Source: Notospermus geniculatus (Eukaryota; Nemertea; Pilidiophora; Heteronemertea; Lineidae). From it: a DNA stretch of 64,000 nt. Positions 51,315 through 62,629 of this stretch are shown piece after piece. The stretch's first letter is position 1. Each line of letters begins with the position of its first letter. The position numbers were made by a program, and so were the translations under genes. The stretch is from the NCBI GenBank assembly GCA_002633025.1, contig NMRB01000021.1, forward strand, positions 340,973-404,972. Reading direction: 5' to 3'. Under the pieces are notes generated by a model. It saw nothing but the letters and a program-made list of their open reading frames with translations, searched no databases and was not told the DNA's origin.

Positions 51315-54308
51315 GATAACAGCAACGCTGGCTTCCTTCAAGAGTCGATGTTTGACTTCGCTGAACGTCTGAACGAGCTGCGTCTAACCGACGAAGAGGT
51401 GGCGCTGTTCTGCTCTATCGTGATTATCGCATCCGATCGACCAGGACTGCGTAATCCGGAACACGTTGAACGGATACAAGCGAAACTGACCCAGGGTCTG
51501 CAGAATATGATGTTGAAGAATCACCCTGAAGACCCAAGTAAGTAGCCACCATTACAATGCTTCTTTTTCACTTTGGCTGAAGGATCTGGCCGCAATTTCT
51601 TCAGACACTTGGTAGTCTATTCTTGAAGACCGTGCTATGTACATGTACCGGGGTACTTACAATCCGTTTTCTTGAACATTTCAGCAATGTTCGGCAAACT
51701 TCTCATGAAAATCCCCGATCTCCGCACCCTCAACACCCTACATTCTGAGAAACTTCTCGGCATGACGATGCTTCCATCAAAACTACGGCAACAACCGGAC
51801 AAGATCTCAGTGAAAGGGACCAGTGACGTCTGCATGTAAGTGGACATATTCAGTGCCAGAGCAAAATTAGTCTTGTTGAAACTCAGGATAATGCCAGAGA
51901 CAGCTAATTTACGGAAAATAACGGAAAATCGCCGTCATGTCAGTATAGCCCATTGTCAGCCAGATACTATGTTCTGCCACAAGTTTTCAGATGGCCTTCA
52001 CAATCATCACTCCCTGATTGAAAATAAAGGGCCTAGACCCTCAGGTGCTGTGATAGGTACTGGAAAGGTTGTGGGGCACAGTGTACCGGTACTTTTGGTG
52101 AGCTCGGTGTTGAATAAAGAACAATAGATGAAAATATACCTGGTCAGATTTGTGCAAAGTTTAAAATTTCGTGTTTTTTTCAGAAATGAAAAGGAAGAGT
52201 GTATGGAGACTGCTGAAGCCAAGGAAGAGCCGAGACCACAGAATCACGTCAACGGATATATTCCAAAAGTTCCACAATATCCTCCAAATAACTACCTCAA
52301 TGATGCAACCCGGAGAAGTCCAAATATGGAAAGGGAAACATCGCCTCCTAACAGGGCCGTTTATCCGCCACAGAATTCTGTTCCATTGTCGTATAATTCA
52401 GATTTAGTTTCAAGGATGAATCGTCAGGTTCCTGGGAACGGGGTACGGGTGGAATCCCTTATAGACCACGTAACGGCCAGGATGCCGTTTATGCAGGACG
52501 CCCGCCGCCCTATAAACCAGATGTTGTCTATAAACATTCCTACGTCTGAAACAGAGCATGTGGCGCCACCAGTGGGAGAGGGTGAAGAGGAGAAGTGTTT
52601 CGGCGATCATGTGAACGGGATTATTGAAAAAGAATGCATTGAAACGAAACCTAAATTGATCCCTGTGGAATGTTTGCCCCTGAGGAAACGCTCGTTGGAA
52701 ATAGATGACGCGCCGATGTCAAAGTTGCCACGGTTGATTCACGCCGGGCAGGAATTCGAAAAGTTGGGTGATATGTACCAGCCCGGGTCGCCGCCGAAAT
52801 TAGGCATGATCTCACAGGTGATGATTCCAGAGCAGGAAAATCTACGTCAGGATATTTACGATAGTTCACGGCGTGGGTCGTTGTTGTCTAACGGCGAGGA
52901 ATCTCGGAGTGCATCGGCGTCGTCGACGCCGAGCACCGCTCGGTCACAGTCCCCGCCATCGACGGAGTCGTGCCTGTTGCCGTTGAAACAGTCGGATGTC
53001 GATCAGTTGGAGGCCAGGGATAATTTCTATCAAAGAATTTATGATACGAATGAAGTGCAGAAACTTGACCAGGCCACGTTAGAATTTGAGAGGTGCATGT
53101 CGGAAGCCTTGGAGAGGCAGAGAGCCATACGCAATCGTTCCGATTCATTCGGTTCTGTGTGCTCGAGTCAAAGATCAGATTCATTCGGCTCGACCACGAG
53201 TCAGGACGACCTGATGGCTAAGAGGAGGGCCGTGAACGAACGCCTTGCGAAAAATTATCGTACTCTCTCTGGACAGTTACAGCGCCCTCTGGGGATTGAT
53301 TTGGAATCAGACACTGCCAAAATGAACCGGGAGATATTTCTTTCAAAAATGGATGGAAAGACACAGAGTGCCATAGCGGGTTTTGGAAAGCAGCAAGATT
53401 TTAGTGAAAGGTTTAGCAGTCAGTTGCAACAACGTTTGAAAATCTCACCACAGAAGCCTTTTGATGCGTTAAGGACTCAGCTAAATTCTGGTACAACGAC
53501 TTACACACAGTCGATAAAAGATTTGGTACATGCCAGCGCTGTGTCGAACCTTAAGGACAAACTGTTGCAGAAATCGGATTCGGCGGAAAATCTACTTCGT
53601 GGTACGCAGCTAGGGGTCCAGAGGACATATCGTGACGACGCGGGATTTCAAACGATGAGGAATATTTTGAATGGCCAAAAACAAGTCACAACTTCAGGAC
53701 CGCCCCCTATGTTAGGACCTGTGTACCAGAAGACCATGGCCAACGGTCACCAGCCGTTTTATCCCTACATTTATTCCCAGTTTCCCACCATGGTCTATCC
53801 GTACGCCATGATGCAGCGACTTCAACCAGCAGTGCCGCAGCAGCAAAAAGATCAAAAAATGGACGAACCACAAAACAACGAAACTGGGTCACCAAAGCCT
53901 GATGATAAAGTCGTCGATACTCAAGTACGTCAGATGTCGCCAGGAAGGGAAGTTGCCTCAAGACCTGAGTCTGTGGCGTCAGTCGCTGCGGAGGTAGAAA
54001 GATCAAATCTGAGGTGAATATCTAGTTTGTCATTAGGGCATGCAGTCTTCACCTTGCCACATGACAGGCAGTACCTTAATATGAACCTAGTTTGATGGCA
54101 CGAACATTGTATTCAATTTGTTTTGTCTTTATTTTCCAGCTCCCCTGTCGTAACACCAACCTCGGAATCAACGGCACCTCGGGCAGATGAGCCGCTAAAC
54201 TTGTGCAAGAAAGAATCACCAAGACGCGAAAGTCCAGCATCGATACCGTCTACGCCAGTGATGATTCCCATTGCGAATATAAAACAAGAACCAGAATACG
54301 TGTTATAG
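51315..54308 (+). CDS. E75: E75 ligand-binding domain (C-terminal half), F domain and stop
   Basis: Exons 51315-51537, 51685-51835, 52184-54013, 54140-54308 join in phase and end TAG at 54306-54308 (790 codons). The first two give the C-terminal LBD helices: SMFDFAERLNELRLTDEEV ... LKNHPEDPS, then TMFGKLLMKIPDLRTLNTLH and SEKLLGM. The His in LH-SEKLL aligns with the heme-ligand His of Rev-erb/E75; no AF-2 helix follows, as in this repressor family. The large 1830-nt exon codes a low-complexity F domain with RSDSFGS repeats and a Tyr/Pro-rich part (PFYPYIYSQFPTMVYPYAMM). The last exon has EPLNLCKK, resembling a CtBP-binding PxDLS-type motif also known near E75 C-termini, and IKQE, a sumoylation consensus. 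Heme/NO-responsive repression is inferred from the family. Confidence 0.92.
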
Positions 54309-57300
54309 CCAATAGAGGGCGCACAGCTGGACGAATTTTGATGAAAGTAGGCCTCATTGCTTTGGATAGAGTGGATCACAGATGAAAATGGCATGACGAA
54401 AGCTTCAGAAAATTCTTCCAACCTATCAGTCTGATTTCATGTTGAACGTACAGTAAAGTCTGCTCTTTTGAGTTCCAGGAATGTTGATCATGTGACTTCC
54501 AGTCTGCTTCTGATTGGTCGAAATATGTGACTTTCTGACACCACAGTTATTGGTTGAATCGATATCATGTGACTTCATTCATTGATTCCATTGGATGATA
54601 CTTGGTCACCTAAGTCTGTTCGCAATGTGATTGGCTACTTAAATAATGGAATTTAGGTTCTATGAAAGATTTATTGAGGACCCAACCACTGTTTACATCA
54701 GCTCATCCCATTTTGTGGGTTTTAAGGGCAATAATATGTAAAAATATTTTTAAAAATTTCTGTCCTCCGATGTTGCTTATGAATTGTGTAGTTAGATTCT
54801 TGGAAAAGAAATGGTGTAATTGTGCAATTAATGGTCTGTAGATATGAATCGTCCAACCTAAAATATGGTTATTAACTTATTCTGTCACCCGTCGGGTGTC
54901 CCGTATTGTTAAAATGAGTTGTTTGATAATGTATCATGATTCTATTTGGTGTGCTTCAAAGATGAGCGAGCTCCGTATTTTCCGATCAAAATACGAAATT
55001 TTGACGTGACGAAAACCTGAAGAATTTGCTGTGTTGTCATGGCAACCAAGAAATCTTTCTCAATTTAAAAAAACCATGTTGTAACAAACATTTTGGTGAC
55101 CTGCTAGTGAGTAGGCCTACCTGAAATATGTGTGATTTTGACGGATAATTTCTTCAAATGTAATTTGGCTGATGGTGTCTCTTTGAACGCACTTCTAACA
55201 ATGTTGTGTGGACTGTTTTAGTGCATTTTGTACTCATTGTTGTGCATTGAACCACTGAGACCATTCCACCCTAAGTTTGCCAAAGATCATGATGAATTAG
55301 ATGGAATTGATATAGATTGACATGTACCGGTACATCGGCCTGTACATGCACGCAGTAGGAATACTGTCAAAAGTGTGTGGAATGAGTTCTCTGGTTGTCG
55401 GCAGTGTTTGGCAATGTTCTGCCTCACTTTGTCGGGGTTTACAGTTGTGTGATATGGAGTCACAGAGTTTCACCCCAAGAGGAACTAGGCCTACCAATGC
55501 AGATTTGTGGCACAACCCCTCCAAACGCTGTTCTAGGCCATGCCATAAGGAAAGCAGACGTCAGATTTTTGGTGCTGCGTACTTCTGGGTTGAAATTCGT
55601 GAACAATAAAGGAGTTGTGATGAAATGTCCATGATTAATATGTGATTAGGAGAAGTCTGAGGTGATTAGTGTTCTTAATCTTAGATTATTTTGTTGCAAG
55701 AATTTCTTGATAAAAAGACATAGGGTGTATCTGGGGATGGCGCTACAGACTCGCCAAATCACCATTTATTCCTCGTCCTATGTGAATCAGACTGATTTAA
55801 TTTGGCTTAATTTATATCAGTGCAGAACCTTCAAAGTATCACCACGTGGAGGCGTTGCGAGCAGTTGTTCCTCATCTTTTTGGACTTGAGAAGGGCTAGC
55901 CCGATGCCTGGGGATGCCAAGTGGTTGGTAAAACCTTGGAGGAATTCAAGTGTAATTCCTCCAAGGTGGTAATACTTCGGAGCAAATCCGAGAATTGTGG
56001 ACGAGAATATGTTTAATTATAAAGAAAAAAAAGTGCCATATTCTGTGCTTTAAGTGTGCTTCATCTTGGTGCTCTTGTTGATGGTCGCCATGGAAACTGT
56101 TTGTCTCGTTTTTGCGAAGTTTGAATTTGAATTCTTAATTTCTTTAATATGTGTTTTCTTGTGAATCGAATGTGATGGCTTACACAGTATTTGAGAAAAT
56201 TTAGTCGCGATGTTTATTGGATGTAAGAAATTGACATTGATCAATGATTGGTTGTTGCATATCACATGGCCCTGGATTATGAATATATAATGACCATAGA
56301 GGTCGTAAGGTCAAATTCAGATTCAAATTTTCAAATGTTGGATGTTGTGTCCTTGAATCATTTGAAGGGCAAAAAGTTTTAACAATGTTAGTAATATTGA
56401 CCTGTCTTTGTTGTCTGAGCCGGCCACAGACAGATTTGAGTTCGTTTCACCCCAACTTAGTTGAATTTTCTTACTTATTGATGTGCAACATGTACAGTTT
56501 ATCGATGCAAGTTGGGATGAAATGGACTGCGATTCTGTCCTGTTATGAAAGTATAAATGAATTTTAATCAAATTATTTCTAGCTGAACTACCTCTGGATG
56601 GTATAATGGATTGGTCCATGTTATGTGTGGTGTAGCCATTGGAATAGTCAATTCGTGTTGGTAGGGGTGATAACTTAATGTGAATGGTTTATGTTGTGTT
56701 CAGTATGGTTACCGTGAATACCTCAAGAAAATGCTGAGATGGTATTAGATCAGAGCCGAGGCTTCAACGCCTCTTTTAAATGATTTCTTCCCGTTGCTTG
56801 TAGTGTTCGTGATTGGCAATGTCATGCAGTTTACGAATAGTGACCGAATGAAATTTTCACACATTTTGCAGTGGATCCAATGTTTTGTATAATAAACAGG
56901 CAATATTTTTAAAGAAATGTCTTCAACGACCAAGGGTTCATATATCACTTCGTCTTTGGACTACAAAAGAAAGTGACCATTGGGTTTGATATTTTGAGAT
57001 GAAGAAAAGGGATGATTGAATTTGGGAAGTTCACGAAAGCTGGACCTGGTGGCATCCAAAACCCTCTGAAAAATTGACATTTTGATTCCCCAGGCGATAA
57101 TTTTCTGAAGTTGTGTCTTTACAGCTACGTATTTTTAAATATAATTGACCACAAGCAAACCTTGCCACAAATGCAGACCTAAAAGAAAGCAAACAAAATA
57201 GAAAGCAAACAAAATGCAGACCTACGGTAATAGAAAGCAAACAAAATGCAGAGCTAAAAGATAGCATTTGGATGATAAATTTCCACTCTTCAACATGTTC

Positions 57301-58000
57301 TGTCTAACTTGGCCTTAATTTGTGTGCTCTACAAAGACATCGAAAAAGTTAGCTGTAAATTTATTGTAGGTTCTTAAATTATTTGAAGTATTCATAGTGT
57401 GTTAGAAATGTTTTACCTTGTTGGTGACTAATGTGCCGATTTTAATAGATACATGACCAGAGCCTGTCCCTGGGTTCTGTCCTGGATCCAAGGTTGGCAT
57501 CACTGCGGCTGCTGTCATCTTTTACTTAAGTGGCTGCAGCTATGTTCTTACCTGGATCCCAGGTGCTACCACTAGGGACAAGGTTGCTTTGTCAATGTGT
57601 GTTAGATTGTTGATAGTGTGGTAGTTCCTAGTCTAGCAATAGATGGCATGATTGTGTCACTGTCCAATGAGAAGCAACATAACCAGGACAGAAATTAATT
57701 TAGCTATGTTTAATCAGCAAATGTGCCTATTTCTGAGTTGGGATTTTTGAGACGACAACTCTGCCATCTTGTGCTAGATTTTCAAATACCAATTCTGCAT
57801 GTGCATATTATATATGACTTACTCTAAGTAATTTATTCGTGGTTTTGTCTAAAATATAATCCAACTGTCCTGCAGGTTGGAACGGTGAACCTTGCATCAT
57901 CTTTTCGGATTTTTGTACAGCGTGCAATGTCCAAACTGGATGTGAAAAAAAACTGTATCTCAATACTTTTGCAGGAAAAATAAAACATTATTGAAAGTAT
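54309..58000 (+). other. E75 presumed 3' UTR
   Basis: Long AT-rich region without exons or clear transposons apart from the palindrome at 55934 and a short agaaagcaaacaaaat repeat at 57172-57262. Poly(A) signals AATAAA occur at ~55605, ~56889 and 57978-57983; the last would give a 3.7-kb 3' UTR ending close to the convergent CCDC14 gene. The end is not proven. Confidence 0.4.
55934..55966. repeat. 33-bp palindrome related to 24302-24336
   Basis: ccttggaggaatt ... aattcctccaagg, the same arms as the insert at 24302, around a different centre (caagtgt). Flanks are not a clear direct repeat. It lies in the E75 3' region. Confidence 0.65.
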
Positions 58001-58095
58001 TTCAGCGTTTGTGTTATCTGAAGCTTTTAGCCAACATCACGGCATGGTGGTACAGAGTGAGAGCCAGGGATGATTAATCTAATATGGCCCAGGTT

Positions 58096-58153
58096 GGATT
58101 CAAACCTGGGACCTGCCACTTGCTAAGCGAACGTGATAACCACTAGGCTATCA
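58096..58153 (-). repeat. tRNA-derived SINE head
   Basis: The minus strand reads tgatagcctagtggtt ... caggtttgaatcc, the same family as 17455-17522. Intergenic between E75 and CCDC14. Confidence 0.6.
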
Positions 58154-59011
58154 AGGCATGGTGGCAGAGTCCGATGGGAAGTTGATGTTAGAAATGATTC
58201 AATAGATGGCACCACTGCAGCAGTGGTGACAAGCTCAGGAGGTGTGGGTGTTTATGCATGTATATAATCCCTTTATCTGTTCCAATTAAGTCTGTGAAAT
58301 ATGCATGTCTTTGTATTCAACACTGAAGTGAATACCATACATGTATATTGGGATTCCTCCGCAAGCTCTCCAATCACAACTGTTCACATTTAAGGTATTG
58401 CCTGTTACATTTATGCGGCAAAGTGTATTCCAAGAAATGAGGACGGCATCTACCAAACTAGGTTCACGCACGATTGCATTAAATAAACAACAAAATGCTT
58501 TAATCACATTATCATTATAATTCATTAAAATCACAATTCCATCCGCTCACCTAAAGCTACAAATTTCATCATAACAAAGTTATACCATTCTGTTCTGGCT
58601 TGATGAAATGGTAAAATGTTTTAAAGTGTGTGGTTTATAATAGACCTCTTATCCATATCAACATCCAAGGAACAATCTTTAAAACGACTCATAATAATAG
58701 TCACTTCTTGTTCCTCTCTCTCTTTCAGACTAAAATACAGAATAAGGTTTTCCATCTTCGCTAAAACAGTCTAAAAAGAACACCCTTTATCATCACGATC
58801 AAAAAGGTATCTTCTGTACCTTCATTCAAATACTATTTACGAATAAAATATTCAATTACTAACAACCATAAAAATCTTACAAGTCATTTTCTTCATTTAG
58901 CACAATATAAACAGAAAGGGCCAGCCCTTTATCCCTCGTTTCTTCTCACATATGATTCTCCTTTTTCCCTTAAGAGTTGGTGAGCCATCCATGGCAAGCT
59001 CTCAAACTATG

Positions 59012-59283
59012 CCTACCCTGTGGCAAAGTGTAGAGTGTATTCCAAGAAATTAAGAAGGCATGCTTTATAACTAGGTTCATATTCAGGGTATTGCCTACCA
59101 TGTGGCAGGGTGTATTCCATGAAATGAAGATGGCATGCTCTATAACTAAGTTCATATTCAAGATATTGCCTACCATGTGGCAAGACGTACAGTGTATTCC
59201 ATGAAAATGAAGGTGGCATGCTCTGTAACTAGGTTTATATTCCAAGTTTTGCCTGCCTTGTGCCAAGGTATACTCCAAGAAAT
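59012..59283. repeat. ~75-85 bp tandem repeat
   Basis: gccta(c)c(a)tgtggca, tgtattcca(a)gaaat and ggcatgct(t/c)tataacta recur about four times, with an outlying copy at ~58395-58465. It lies just downstream of the CCDC14 stop codon, possibly in its 3' UTR. Confidence 0.8.
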
Positions 59284-59345
59284 GCTCACTTCAGAAGTCT
59301 CACCAGAGATAAGAACAGACGTTAGGTACAAAAACTATGTTAACA

Positions 59346-62274
59346 TTATCGGACCGTGGTCTTTTTCAAAGCATTCTGCAGCCTAGCAATGTTGGCGTCA
59401 AGGTTAGCAAGTCCCTCTCGGAAGGTACGATCATCTTGAGAATTTATCGAGGACACTGATGACGATGTGAGGATGGATTCAGACCCTATGGATTTCCCGT
59501 CATCGAAGCTCGACAAAGATGACATCATGGAACTGTCCATGTCTGTTCCTTGTCGTGTTGATTCCAGGTGGAAGGAGGCGGTATACTGTCTGAACTGCCC
59601 CTGTGGATATTTATTGAAATAGTCCGTAACGCTATAACGTGAATAAGCCGACGTGTCAGATCGTGGTGTTGCAGGTTCAGGAATAAGTGGCGTGCATGTC
59701 ACCACCTCTGGTATTTTTGGAACGGCCAAAGGTGGCGTCACCGGGCGCCGTGAAACTTTTTCCGACACAGACGAAACAATCGTTGACTCGTCATCTTGTT
59801 GATTCACAAAACTGACAGTTTTCGATTTCGTGTTCACTTGGCCATATCCTGGGCTCCGGGACTTTTCCTCCCCGCTGCCTTCGAATCCCTGCGGGCTTGG
59901 CCTAGATTCGAAACGCGCAGGCCTAAAAGGACTCGGTCCATCTTTCTCTGGTTCCTCAGTCATTTTCGGTGACCGCTGGGCGTACGTCTCGCGGACCTCC
60001 ATATCAGCAAGCCCTAATCCTGGCGATCCAATCTTCTCTGCCGGTTGGTTCGTTTTGTTGAATTCCTCCAAAGCTTGTCGGGTCAATCGACTTGCTCCCT
60101 GGCCTGCAGGGCTGCAACGATTCGACAAGGGAGGCTGGGGACGGGAGGGGTCATAGCGAATCTTGTACTCGCTGNACAATGAGAAGTGACAACATCACTT
60201 TGCTTCAGTTTACCCCTCCACACACGGTGATAACAATACATCACTTTGCCTCAGTTACCCCCCCCCCCACATGGACAACATCTGAATACTTACTGTACAA
60301 GATCTGTCATCCTATTAACTTCTGTGTCCCTCTGCTGGAGAGCGAACGCACTAGCCTGACGTTCACGATCCGACGCTTCCAGTTTGATCTTCAACTCATC
60401 AATCTTTTTATTACAAGCGTCCAACTCCTTCTTCAGTTTCGTCGTCTCTTGGAGCCAATCGTGGCGAGTCTTCATGTGGTCTGTGTCCTGAAAGACATCC
60501 ATCTTAAAATTAGAATCATGCACCATCCTGACAACTCTGATGTGATATGATACGTAAAGTCGTCTCCGATTTTCGCAAATTTTCGACCCCAACCGGGGTC
60601 TTCCCCAGGTACTTTCGAGTAGAGATCCCAGAAGTGGAATAGTAGAAGTAGTGGGAGTAGTAGTAGATGTGTTAGTGATCCCAGAAGATTCACACCGGTT
60701 GGGGTCGAAAATTTACAAAAGTCGGAGACGACTTTTCATATCATATCATTTTGCGTGTCGTTCTCTGTACTCTATGTTGGACAACTCTGATGTTGGGATA
60801 TTGTGTGGGTCAACTCAGATGATTAGTTTTCACATCTCAAAATACAACACTTACCTTCTCGCTCAAGGTCAGCATCATTTTCTGTTTTTCAGTCTTAACA
60901 GTCTCAATATCTCCTTCCAACTGATATATCCTGTTCTGTAATTGGCTGTTTTTTTCTCGCTCCTCATTGAACTTCTGTTGGATTGAGGAATACTTGGCGT
61001 GGAGGTGGGCAACTGGAGTGACAGAAAGTTTGACATTTAAACAACGACAGAAACTGGGGAAAATTTGGGCTTAAGTTTAGAATCCCCGATCGGAAGTGAC
61101 GTTACTCCATGGCACACAATGGAAATCCTATTGTACAATGCGGCTTATTCCGTCGATCGATGACGTTTTTTGGGCACTGATCGGGGATTGTAAACTCGTT
61201 CCAAAATTTGGACAAAAACTGTCGGCTAAAGTTTAGAATCCCCGACAGAAACTGGGGATCGAATTTGGACAAAAACTGTCAAATTATCAATAAGATGAAG
61301 AATCTCTCAATCAGTACTGCAGGGAACAAGGTGGCTCAGTTATTATTACTTACATTCAAAGCTTGTGTCTGGTTTGATATTTTCCTTCTCCTTACGTTCT
61401 CGTTCCTTTAATTGCTGATTGAGGATGCGTAACCGCCTCCGCAGCTGGCAGTTCTCGCTCCGTAATGGCTGCAGCGCCAGGTCGATCTCGGCCTGCAGGT
61501 TGATGGCACCTTTCACTGGTGAAACGTTGTTGATGGACGTTTCGAGTTCGGTGACGATACGCTTGAATTCAGCATCACCTGAAGAGAAGCCGAGAAAAAA
61601 ACAGAGAATGAAAATCTGATTATCACAATAGGACTTGTTCAAAAGGAATGTCTGTCTGTCTGTTGGTGTAAAGAAACCTTTGCAATATACTAGTATTGGT
61701 CGAATGCACATTACCCACACCATGATACATTCTTGCCTGAATGGACTTTCAAAAGGGGCCTGTGCATTTTAACAATTTGGGAGATCCAGCACCTCATATT
61801 ATGACACAAATTGGATCATAGCAAAAATAGATAATACCTATTTTTGATCACAGGAATGTTAAATTTGAGGACGGAGTTTTGGAGTTGCTGGTTCTTATGA
61901 ATGAGCTCACGAGGTTGTTTTCAATATGAGTTTGGTGCTCTGTCCCATGTACATTCAGTGCATAATGCACAGGCAAAATGGACAACCCCCAAAAAATGAC
62001 AGTATTACTGTTGAAGAGAGTTCAGAATGCAGTAACTCGGAGTTGAAAATTAGAGGGCAGATTTGAAGAAAGTTTAGTAAAAATACCCTTCAAAAGACAT
62101 AAAGGCCTACTTACAAACTTTAGTATTCTTGAGCACGATATTCCTCTTGTTCCGCATGGTTTTAGTCTTAACTAACACAATGTCACTGTTATCAGAACTC
62201 TCACAAAACGAACTTGACAAACTCGTGTGTGTTTCCCAACAGGACTCAACAGCCACTGGGCCACCAAAATACAT
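59346..62274 (-). CDS. CCDC14: CCDC14-type centriolar satellite coiled-coil protein, 5 exons
   Basis: Exons on the minus strand: 62274-62115 (start ATG, in-frame stop upstream), 61578-61354, 61012-60855, 60487-60294 and 60171-59346 (stop). Phases agree at all four junctions; the total is 1563 nt, 520 aa. Exon 2 has PLRSENCQLRRRLRILNQQL preceded by EIDLALQ, exon 4 ends QQRDTEVNRMTDLV, and the C-terminus is TFREGLANLDANIARLQN. All three blocks match human CCDC14 as I recall it (PLRSENAQLRRQLRILNQQL, LRQRDAEVTRLREL, DFRNGLAALDANIARLQ). CCDC14 is a centriolar-satellite protein that restrains centriole duplication and is linked to ciliary/centrosome control (family knowledge). Coiled coil spans ~60-245; the rest is Ser/Pro-rich and disordered. 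Human CCDC14 is 953 aa, so this form is much shorter. The n at 60175 falls in the acceptor tract of the last exon, not in code. Confidence 0.87.
60543..60747. mobile_element. Foldback element in CCDC14 intron 3
   Basis: gatatgatacgtaaagtcgt and acgacttttcatatcatatc are inverted ends; inner aaattttcgaccccaaccgg pairs with ccggttggggtcgaaaattt. The core is shared with 16865-17056 in USP37. It begins 56 bp upstream of exon 4. Confidence 0.8.
61074..61196. mobile_element. Short MITE in CCDC14 intron 2
   Basis: agtttagaatccccgatcgg and gatcggggattgtaaact are inverted, with gacgtta/gatgacgtt also paired. A partial copy of the left end repeats at ~61217-61240. Confidence 0.65.
61822..61846. mobile_element. 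25-bp micro-palindrome, near 7-bp TSD
   Basis: caaaaatag ... ctatttttg flanked by ATCATAG (61815-61821) and ATCACAG (61847-61853), 6 of 7 identical. It lies in CCDC14 intron 1. Confidence 0.65.
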
Positions 62275-62390
62275 TCCAAGATTATAAAGCTAGACACTCA
62301 TCAACTCCTTCTCCAGGAAAGCAATGTTTCTTCACGGTTGTCACTTCTTTGGGAGAAATCTGACATATGACCAGGGTCTCCATGCTAGCT

Positions 62391-62399
62391 CTATTTATA
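62391..62399 (-). promoter_or_regulatory. Putative TATA box of CCDC14
   Basis: The minus strand reads tataaatag ~117 bp upstream of the CCDC14 start codon, placing a start site near 62365. Consistent with a short 5' UTR; no initiator test was possible. Confidence 0.45.
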
Positions 62400-62629
62400 C
62401 CATGAAATGTGAGCAGGCACCAATCAGGAAACTAATTAACAAATCTAATTGACATGGTTAATTAATCTTTAATTGGTTCAGTGATTCTGTTTGTGGGCTG
62501 ATTAAGGTGGGGTAGGGTTACTCTGACACCAAGGCAGTGAGCCGTGACGGTGATAAGTGAAGTTTGGATTTAATTACACAGATTTTAATTATTTCTCTTT
62601 GTGTATGGAGGTTCAGTCAGTTCTGTTTT

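Noticed and set aside
4104-58153. tRNA-like A/B boxes at 4104, 17455, 39238, 39345, 47767 and 58096
   Set aside because: Repeated families with poorly closing stems; read as SINE heads, not functional tRNA genes.
60171-60179. Met-X-Ser start at the upstream end of the last CCDC14 exon
   Set aside because: These codons lie in the intron: the n is in the acceptor (ncag), and phase joins the exon to 60294-60487.
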